Positions 9,101 through 16,177 of a stretch of DNA of 19,859 nt are shown one piece after another. The notes below the pieces were generated by a model. That model was given only the letters and a program-made list of their open reading frames with translations, ran no database searches and was not told the origin of the DNA. The translations under genes and the position numbers were made by a program. Numbering within the stretch: the stretch's first letter is position 1; each line of letters opens with the position of its first letter. Source of the DNA: Stramenopiles sp. TOSAG23-6 (Eukaryota > Sar); contig LT636043.1 in assembly GCA_900128565.1 (NCBI GenBank), positions 1 to 19,859 on the forward strand, given 5' to 3'.

Positions 9101-9195
9101 AGTGCAGCTTGGTTCTCTTGTTGTTTTCGTTTGCGGTAAGCGTCCGCTCCCTTGCGCTTTCTATTTTTCATTATTTGGGCAATATTTTTCCCCAT
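6106..9195 (-). CDS. IQ / WW / zinc-finger / MORN-repeat scaffold protein (4 exons)
   Basis: Exons are 9195-7959, 7859-7675, 7585-7475 and 7380-6106 (stop TAA), giving 935 residues with frame kept throughout. Domains in order: IQ-like helices (about 28-117, e.g. LQRLFRGRQER), a WW-like segment with LWYYDKRTKEALWKAP (162-177), a C-x4-C...H-x4-H zinc finger (189-220) followed by a CAAC...CPHC pair (224-242), a basic coiled coil (255-310), an acidic linker (about 321-345), then about 22 MORN repeats (YxGxWxxGxxHGxG) from residue ~409 to the end. MORN repeats bind membranes or act as scaffolds, and IQ motifs bind calmodulin; cytoskeletal or flagellar scaffolding is inferred. Each junction restores a MORN repeat: YQGA|FKDGKYHG, KYCSVN|GDIIEG and GKYH|GTGRF. 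The start is the first ATG; a GTG six codons upstream is in frame. The gene ends 64 bases from vasohibin, which is convergent. Confidence 0.88.
7381..7474 (-). other. Introner-family intron, MORN gene intron 3 (94 nt, no AG)
   Basis: The donor is GTGCGT at 7474 and the 3' end is ...AATACAT at 7381. The core with CTAAC lies at 7415-7438 on the complement, about 35 bases from the 3' end. Exon CAT joins GGG ACT, giving GKYHGTGRF, a standard MORN repeat. CATG is directly repeated at both borders, so the exact cut can slide, but no sliding position gives an AG end. Confidence 0.85.
7586..7674 (-). other. Introner-family intron, MORN gene intron 2 (89 nt, no AG)
   Basis: The donor is GTATGT at 7674 and the 3' end is ...AAAATACAT at 7586. 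The core is at 7617-7640 on the complement, with CTAAC about 32 bases from the end. Exon AAT joins GGT GAT, giving SVNGDIIEG in register with the MORN period. There is no AG between the CTAAC and the junction. The nearest AG downstream (in GAAG) would shift the frame. Confidence 0.88.
7860..7958 (-). other. Introner-family intron, MORN gene intron 1 (99 nt, no AG)
   Basis: The donor is GTATGT at 7958 and the 3' end is ...AAAATACAT at 7860. The core is at 7902-7925 on the complement. Exon GCA T joins TT AAG, giving YQGAFKDGKYHG, the first MORN repeat. Using the first downstream AG (TTTAAG) would create an immediate TGA stop. Confidence 0.88.
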
Positions 9196-9491
9196 GGTTG
9201 AAAGCGTAGACACTAGTGAAATATAACAGAAAGCGTTTAAATAGCCCGAATGAAATGCATTTGATAATGCATGTCAGAAATTAATTCTTAGTAGTCTTGT
9301 CTGACTGGTTCAAAGTAGTAGTGATATTCACTTCTGTAACTGTAAGAAAGTACATAAGACACCCGGTAACAGATCAAAAAACACTTTTTTAACTTTTTTA
9401 TTTACAAAATCTAAAATATCAGTGATAAAACCACAGATAAGAGATAATATGATTCCCACAAGATTTTAAAATGGAAATTTCCTTACATTAA
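9196..9491. other. Intergenic region, ankyrin gene to MORN gene
   Basis: 296 AT-rich bases between two minus-strand genes: the promoter and 5' end of the MORN gene and the 3' end of the ankyrin gene. I see no RNA gene or strong repeat here. Confidence 0.3.
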
Positions 9492-11126
9492 TCAAGAAAA
9501 TCCAGGAGTCATGAAAGTTGTTTTGTTAGGAGAAGTTTCAGAAAGTGAAATTGATGAAAACTGACTATAATCATTACTTTTCAAAGTAAGTGGTTTTGAT
9601 ATTTCATCACTTGTGCCTAATAAAGATGGTGGTACTCCTAAAACAGGTCTTTTATGTGCTCCAAATTGAGATGTAATGTGACTCGTATGTGAGACTTGTG
9701 CATTAGGATTTTGAGATGTAAACCCACCACCGACAAAACTGTCAGCAATATTTGGAGCAGCGACAGTTGGAGAATATCTATCATTGTTGTTTGGCTTTGT
9801 GAAACCTGGTATATAACTTTGAGTTTGTTTTGTAACATCGGATCTATTTGAGTACAAATTATTTGTAGCAGTGGGGTACATATTTTTGGATGGATTAAAA
9901 GTTTGAGAAATATTTGTTGTATTATTCACTCGTGGTTGATTTGTATTATGATTGCCTACACCATTTACCTGTGATATATTTGGCATAAATTGTGTTTGTT
10001 GTTGGATCACATTAGATTGTGTACTTGTATTATGATTGCCTATACCATTTGCCTGTGATATATTTAAAGGTGGCTGAGCACTACCACTTTTTACGACAGG
10101 TGAACCAAATCCAACGCTTGTATATTTAGGCATAGATTTAGGTACATTATTATGCTGTTGCATAAATCCATTTGATCTTGCTTGTCTACGTTGTTGCGGC
10201 GGTGCTCCATTGTTATTGAAAAATGGCATTTGTGGTGGAGGTGCATATCTATTCACGGTTCCGCCACGTTGAAGATTTCCCACATTATATGAATGCATTT
10301 GACTTGCAGAATCCGTGGGTGGTGGAGCAACTATAGCATGTGTTTTTACATGCTGATGACCATACTTGTTTTGTAGAGTAGGATCGTTTGCACTTGAGAT
10401 GAAACCATCAGGTAATATTGCGTTTTTACCCAAAGTATACCCAACTTTTGTCCTTGTAACCATACTAGTAGACGACATATTAGTTGACAATGTAGACGAC
10501 ATATTCGTTTGTGTATTAGTCGTTGGAGGCATACTTGCCTGAGAAGCAATATCCCCAGGAGGATGAGTATAATTTCCAAGGGGGGGACTTCCAGTATTGG
10601 CATAACTCATACCACCTTCACCCCCTCCGTTGGCGAGCGCGTGGCAGTGAGCTAGCTGTTCCTGAGTCATTGTTGCCGGATCATGTCTCTTGAAGATATA
10701 CTGAAGTAAATATTGTCGAATTGGCACACTTTTACTTCTATCATACGCATTCTTACCATTACAATCCTTTGCTGTCGCATCAGCTCCTGATGATATCAAA
10801 TATTCACACACTTCTTTGTGACCACCTTCCGCAGCTGCGATGAGGGGAGTTCGGCTATTTTTCCCCTGCATATTAATGTTTACACCTTCCCCGATCAAAT
10901 ACTCAACAACAGATAGTTGGCCCTTACTACAAGCAATATGTATGTATGAGTCCCCAGCAGTTGATCTATCCCAGTCAAGTCGACTATCTAAACGGGTGCC
11001 TTGCGCTTTGAGGCTTCTAACTAGACCAACGTCCCCACGTCGACAAGCATCTGCCAACTTTTCTTCTGGTGTGTTAAGCGGTGCCAACATATTGCCGATG
11101 GAGCCATCGTATAGAAATGAAAACAT
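9492..11126 (-). CDS. Ankyrin-repeat protein with a long disordered Asn/Ser/Thr/Pro-rich tail
   Basis: This 544-residue single-exon protein uses the ATG at 11126; the ATG at 11090 (532 residues, starting MLAPLNTPEEKL) is equally plausible, and a TTG further upstream is unlikely. The N-terminus holds about four ankyrin units: EEKLADACRRGDVGLVRSL (about 21-39), the YIHIACSKGQLSVVEYLI block (about 60-77), RTPLIAAAEGGHKEVCEYLI (about 92-111) and a final degenerate one ending YDRS. A short conserved-looking helical segment follows, with FKRHDPATMTQEQLAHCHALANGGG (about 143-167). The remaining ~370 residues are low-complexity Asn, Ser, Thr, Gln and Pro, with repeats of the type NISQ-NG-GNHNT. Ankyrin repeats mediate protein binding. 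No catalytic domain is seen and the role is unknown. The stop is TGA, showing TGA is read as stop in this genome. Confidence 0.82.
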   Translation of the reverse strand: MFSFLYDGSIGNMLAPLNTPEEKLADACRRGDVGLVRSLKAQGTRLDSRLDWDRSTAGDSYIHIACSKGQLSVVEYLIGEGVNINMQGKNSRTPLIAAAEGGHKEVCEYLISSGADATAKDCNGKNAYDRSKSVPIRQYLLQYIFKRHDPATMTQEQLAHCHALANGGGEGGMSYANTGSPPLGNYTHPPGDIASQASMPPTTNTQTNMSSTLSTNMSSTSMVTRTKVGYTLGKNAILPDGFISSANDPTLQNKYGHQHVKTHAIVAPPPTDSASQMHSYNVGNLQRGGTVNRYAPPPQMPFFNNNGAPPQQRRQARSNGFMQQHNNVPKSMPKYTSVGFGSPVVKSGSAQPPLNISQANGIGNHNTSTQSNVIQQQTQFMPNISQVNGVGNHNTNQPRVNNTTNISQTFNPSKNMYPTATNNLYSNRSDVTKQTQSYIPGFTKPNNNDRYSPTVAAPNIADSFVGGGFTSQNPNAQVSHTSHITSQFGAHKRPVLGVPPSLLGTSDEISKPLTLKSNDYSQFSSISLSETSPNKTTFMTPGFS

Positions 11127-11456
11127 TGGAAAAATACTAAAGAATAATTCTTTATGACGTAATGTATGTATTCCTAATGTCAAGCCTAATTCAAATTGAA
11201 ATACTATACTATATACTAGGTAAATTAATTACCTCCACCACACAGTGCTCTCGTGGATCTGAATCATGAGATTCGAGTGCCAACGGCCAACAACACGAAA
11301 AATCAAGAAAAATTACGATTGATTGAGATCAAAATAGAGGAATCCGGAAACAAATTTACATCTGTTTTGATAAAATTGTATCAAATCTATTTAATTCAAT
11401 CATAGAAACACGAAAAACATATTTTCTTTTATTTCATGATCTAGTTCTTATTACCT
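11127..11456. other. Intergenic region, channel gene to ankyrin gene
   Basis: 330 bases between two minus-strand genes: ankyrin promoter and channel 3' end. It contains only a weak 5-bp stem (GAATC/GATTC) around 11259-11272. No coding potential is convincing. Confidence 0.3.
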
Positions 11457-14400
11457 CTAGTATGTACGATTACGATCTACAAATGTCAAATTTTCAACAT
11501 CTTGATCTTGTAATTGTGATGCATGACCATTCGTACCTGCTTGATTCTTCTTTACATCATCACCATTCTTTTTTACGTCTTTTTCTTGATTCTTTGTGAC
11601 AAATTCTTTCTCCATATCATCATCAAAATCTTGGAGTGTATCAACAAATGCTTCAAACATTGTAGCAATAGGAATTGCAAACATTGTTATACCTATGATA
11701 CAAAACATGATGCATGTAAATTTGTTAGCGACGGAGTAATCAATAACACCCCATTCACCTCCGAGAAATACTGCTGTATAATATAAAGAATTTGGAATAT
11801 TTTCAAAAATTTCTGGATCAAACAGAAAAAATAAAGATCCCCCAATTATCCATATAATTAGTGCAAGTAAACCTACAGCTTTTAAAGTATTTTTACTCTT
11901 ATGGTATATATCAGAAAAAATTGTAAAAGAAGACATGAATCGATCTAACTGTAAGATTCGAAAAATCCTAATTACACGAAATGGCGCGGCATGAATTATA
12001 GTTGTGTCGCCATTCATTTGCATTACTTTTTGTATATACCACGGTAATATACATAACATATCAATGATTCCAAAAAATGAAAATATCATTTTTCTTCTGC
12101 TAAAGTAGTAGTGCGAATTAGCACTTGCAGAAACGATTCTAATGATGTACTCAATTGTAAACACAATTATTGAAAATGTTTCAAAATAATCAAAATATTG
12201 TGGCATTGATTTCGTATAGTGTTTGATTGATTTACAACTCTCTAAAATAACTGAGACTATATTCAGCAAAATCAGAACAATAATACAAATTTGAACATTT
12301 TGAGCTTGAATGAATTTCAAGCTATAAAATGTCATGCAACCAAGCTCAGCCTGCAGCTCCTTCGACCGTTCAGCTTTCCGTATTACATGTGCATGGGAAA
12401 ATGCTACTGCTTCATCCTGAAGCATTTTTAACATTTTGAAACGTCTCATGTCAAGCCATCGCCTTGCATTTCTTTGTAAAAGAATTATTGCCTTTTGTCG
12501 TGCATCTCTGCTACTTTTCCTTTTATCTTCCAATACTTCGGAGAAACCAGTTGCTATAATGCCCGCCGGAACTCCAACAATTGTAACAGCAAGGGTAACA
12601 ACAAAAACACATACAAGTCGTCCATACATTGAATAATCGATTAAAGGGAAATCACCTGTAAGATGTATCATTGTATATTGTAGAGAATTGGGTATATTTC
12701 GATAACGCCATGCCATTGTCATATCATCAGCATCAGGTGAATGTATAAACGTATTCTGCTCAGTTAGGTGTAATGCTGTGGTAGCAAATATCCAAATAAC
12801 TAAAAGGTTTAAAGCAGCAATCGATAGCGAATGTCTTTTTTTTCTGAACACGTCATCGAGTAGGGAAAAAGCTGGAATATATTTCTCCATCATCACTAGT
12901 CGAAATAGCCGAAGCATTCGAAAGAACTCATCATACTTATCCAATTCTGGAAATATAAGCAAAGCATAGAATGGGAATATTGCAAGTAAATCAATTATTG
13001 CAAATACAGACGTTACATGCCTGAATCTTGCCCAGGAATCATCAAGATTTCTTTTTGAATACTTTGGATTTTCTGGGCAACACCAAAATCTGGCTATATA
13101 TTCCACTGTAAAGATAGCTATTACGGTAACTTCTATAATAGCAAAAATACTTCCATACTTTTCATTCATAGGCCCGACACTTTCTAGTATTGCTTCTACA
13201 ACAGAAACAATAATAACAAAAAAAATAAACATCTCAAAATATTTACCTACTTTCGTATATCCATGAAGGAAAGCATAGATCTTTTGTCTAGTAGTTAATA
13301 AAGAATATTCATGGTCATTCAACTCATCATCTTCTCGTTCAAGAACTTGCACTGCAAAATCATGGTTATCTAATTCTTCCAACCCGAGCTTCTCAATACC
13401 ATCAGAGCCTTGAAATTCTTTCAATACATTTAATGGATCTTCGTCATCAGCTGACTCTTCAGAGACTTCATCTACGGCAGAAATCATATCCTCCCATGCT
13501 GCACCAATTATTCCAACAGGTACCGCAAAAATTCCCACAGCAAAAATACCAAGAAAACCTGTCAATATTTTACCTGGTATTGTATAATCCGCAAGAGGAC
13601 ATTCACCAGTGAGATTGAGGAGTGTTATCCATGCTGAACTTGGTACACTTGTATAATATTTTCTGATGTCATCATCAGGATTATTTCTTTCAAAAAGCCA
13701 CATCAACGTCGATGCAAACAACCAGCATAATCCTGTTATGAAAAAGCCAAGCTTTATAATACTGACACTCTTTGACAGAACTTTGTAAAAAGTAAAAAAA
13801 GACTGTGTTAACCGTTCGAACTTAAAGACACGTATCATGGATGACATCAGTAATATATGTTTGTCTTGTATACTGATATTTGTTTCTTCATGAAGTATAA
13901 TAACTGGCATTATTGAAAATAAGTCAATCAAAGCATAAGGGGTGAGTATATATCGGATTCTTCCAAAGAATCCATAATACCGCGAAGCACTACCAGCAGC
14001 CCAAAGTCGTACCACATATTCAATAGTAAATAGTATTGTTGTAATAGCTTCTGCTATTTTTAGACCAATGCATATTTTGGGATGTAAAGCAATCCAACGA
14101 ACACTATATAAACAAATAGTAATAATAGATATCATCACAGATAAGCCAATAGTATTATCGACTACTTTCGATAATGTGCAAGTTGTAAAGCCATTCAATA
14201 CTCGATAAATGTAACACTGATACGACCATTTGGGTGGATTGTTTGAATCATGACCTCTATGATTTGGATTAAGTGGCGTTGCCTTCAAATCATTGGGTAC
14301 ATTTGAGATATTTGCTTTATTCAGTATGCCAGTATCACTTAATTGTTGCTTGAGCTTGTCCTCTTCGGCTCGCTCTTCTTCAAGCAAACTCTGGAATCCT

Positions 14401-15335
14401 GCACCAAGAACTCCACAAGGAACAGCAAATATCCCAACTGCAAAAATTGCGACAAATGAGGCGACAATTTTTCCCATTGTTGAATGTGAGTCAATCAAGG
14501 GATACTCCCCAAAAAGATTGATTAAACACCAATACATTGCGGAAGGTATTGACTCAAAACGGTTATAACAAGACTTCGAATCTGTTGGACAATAAATCAT
14601 TTCAGGATTATAAATTGTGAAGAATATTTTTTTTTGTAAAATTTGTTAGGTACAAAAGTTGGTACGAAATTATTTTTTTTAAATATATAATCGAAAACGT
14701 ACATTCCGTTCCGCAAGATAATATGCAGCACTACAGATAATCCAGAGGAATACAGCAATTGACGTTGTAGTTTCGAATACGTGTCTTCCTTTTGATACAA
14801 TTTTGTACAAGTCTCTCCATGCTTCTGAAACGCTACCTTCAGAATGAAGAAGCCGTAAGGTTCTCAGACTTCTAATAAATTGAGTTTTTGTCACAACCTT
14901 CATTGGTGTTAATGTGTTCAACCAGAACGGTAAGATAGAAAGAATATCAATCCAAGAAAATAAATCAGTGAACATCCATACAATACGCCCAGAGCAACCT
15001 TTGTGTCTATATGCGCCTGTTTCCTTGTCACGCTCTTCAACTTGAGACCAAACACGAAATGTATAATCTAATGTGAAAAGGAACACCGTAAATATTTCAA
15101 TATTATGCATAATGGCCGCATGTTCCTTGTAAAAATCTTCCTCTGTTCCCATCACGAAAGATATAATATTAATACCAATAACAACTGTCATGATCAATTC
15201 GTACAACTCTCCTTCATCCGTATTTGCATTTAAGAAGTTAAAGGTTGCTCGGCGATATGTGTTACTCCGCTCAGTGGCTCCACCATTTATTGAAGGTGTC
15301 AAGAATGTTCTCTCCGTTTGTGTTACAGCACTCAT
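11457..15335 (-). CDS. Four-domain (24-TM) voltage-gated cation channel with an E-E-D-E pore
   Basis: Exon 1 is 15335-14703 (211 codons) and exon 2 is 14609-11457 (stop TAG), together 1261 residues. Four repeats of six membrane helices lie at about 40-285, 360-590, 665-905 and 970-1205. Each S4 has basic residues at every third position: R155/R158/R161; R471/K474/R477; R775/R778/R781; R1089/R1092/R1095/R1101. The S6 helices look potassium-channel-like (GIFAVPxGxxGA). The pore loops read LFGEYPL, LTGECPL, LTGDFPL and LGGEWGV, placing E246, E547, D864 and E1163 at the filter instead of TVGYG. A ring of four acidic residues is the hallmark of Ca2+-selective four-domain channels, so Ca2+ or mixed cation permeation is inferred. 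An IQ-like helix (about 919-935, AIILLQRNARRWLDMRRF) between repeats III and IV may bind calmodulin. Long acidic linkers follow repeats II and IV. The gene is divergent from PIG-Y. Confidence 0.9.
14610..14702 (-). other. Introner-family intron in the channel gene (93 nt, no AG)
   Basis: The donor is GTACGT at 14702 and the 3' end is ...CACAATTTAT at 14610. The core is at 14645-14668 on the complement, with CTAAC about 36 bases from the end. Exon CGG AAT joins AAT CCT GAA, giving LAERNNPE, matching the paralogous LFERNNPD in repeat II of the same protein. The first downstream AG (CCAACAG) would break the frame. Confidence 0.88.
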
Positions 15336-15551
15336 AATTGAAATGATTTGCTATTTGTATTTTAAGCACTAACGCATTAAATGAATTTGTTGCACCGACT
15401 TAAGTCGTAAAATGTGTTGTTGTAGATCTGTACAGTACGTATTGCTGCTGAGAATGTGGTAAGCAGTCTGCAGAGACTTACTTAATAGAGCTACACGTAT
15501 CTTAGTATCTCAAATCCAAAAATAACGTAAATTTCAAATTAACGTATTTAT

Positions 15552-15569
15552 CCTAAACCCTAACCCTAA
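15552..15569. repeat. Interstitial telomere-like repeat (CCCTAA type)
   Basis: CCTAAACCCTAACCCTAA, about three units with one having an extra A. It lies in the divergent promoter between the channel and PIG-Y genes, not at a chromosome end. Confidence 0.85.
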
Positions 15570-15592
15570 GTATTAATATAGATCGCAAAGTT

Positions 15593-15646
15593 CAAAGACG
15601 TCATTTTTTGACCGATATTCAATTTTTGACAATTTGGACGTCTTTG
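15593..15646. promoter_or_regulatory. GACGTC inverted repeat
   Basis: Perfect 10-base arms (CAAAGACGTC at 15593-15602; GACGTCTTTG at 15637-15646) are separated by 34 bases. Because each core is itself palindromic, this could be two regulator sites rather than a folded hairpin. Confidence 0.5.
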
Positions 15647-15804
15647 TGTTGACATCAACTCCAGTCCAGTGGCTTTTCTTTCTAAATATTAGATTTACTA
15701 TAACGATCCGTGCTGTGCACTTAGCTCACAGCTAGATGCCTATGAAATCAAATCAACAAGCTTAATTCTCAGCACATCCAAACTCGGATCGGTATTGTTG
15801 TAAA

Positions 15805-16107
15805 ATGCCACCACCTTCACCGAATACTGCAAAGAAGGAGCTAATTTCAAAGCTTGAAAAGACAAAAAATGTTGGTGTCCAAACATACTTTTTCCCGTTT
15901 CTTTTTGGTGCATTTTTTACGGTTTTCGTCATTGGATATCTGGTGTTCTCTCTTCAGAAGATACTGATATCGTCGATACCCATGAGTGTGGTAGATGCTA
16001 TGAATGAAGATGAATATTATTTTCTTCTGGTTCCCATGACAATTCCTGTGTTTGTCATTTTTATTTACTTCAATTGGGTGGGTATGGAACTCTTCCGCCA
16101 TAACTAA
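15805..16107 (+). CDS. PIGY: PIG-Y-like subunit of the GPI N-acetylglucosaminyltransferase
   Basis: This is a 100-residue protein with two membrane helices (about 28-52 and 71-93). The C-terminal block YYFLLVPMTIPVFVIFIYFNWVGMELFRHN closely follows the family pattern I recall for PIG-Y: a LLxPxTIPV segment, an aromatic helix, then W-G-LFRHN at the very C-terminus. PIG-Y is a small ER subunit of the complex that transfers GlcNAc to phosphatidylinositol, the first step of GPI-anchor synthesis. Human PIG-Y is about 71 residues; the extra length here is a basic, Pro/Lys-rich N-terminus. The gene is single-exon. It is divergent from the channel and its stop is 70 bases from the stop of the convergent diacylglycerol kinase. 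The ATG at 15805 is the only reasonable start. Confidence 0.85.
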   Translation: MPPPSPNTAKKELISKLEKTKNVGVQTYFFPFLFGAFFTVFVIGYLVFSLQKILISSIPMSVVDAMNEDEYYFLLVPMTIPVFVIFIYFNWVGMELFRHN

Positions 16108-16177
16108 TCCATAAGAAATTACCAAAAAGTCACAGTATTACTCTGCAAATGATAAATAATAATAATTTATTACATAT

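Larger units (their letters stand above)
15336..15804. promoter_or_regulatory. Divergent upstream region between the channel and PIG-Y genes
   Basis: 469 bases between divergent starts, without a convincing ORF. It holds an interstitial telomere-like stretch (15552-15569) and, 23 bases later, an inverted repeat CAAAGACGTC (15593-15602) / GACGTCTTTG (15637-15646) with a 34-base loop. Both arms contain the GACGTC bZIP-type core, so one or two dimeric regulator sites are plausible. Each arm is followed or preceded by a TTTTTGAC repeat. Confidence 0.45.

Noticed and set aside
10840-11157. Plus-strand 105-codon ORF opposite the ankyrin gene
   Set aside because: It is antisense to well-defined ankyrin repeats, with no domain, start context or independent support.
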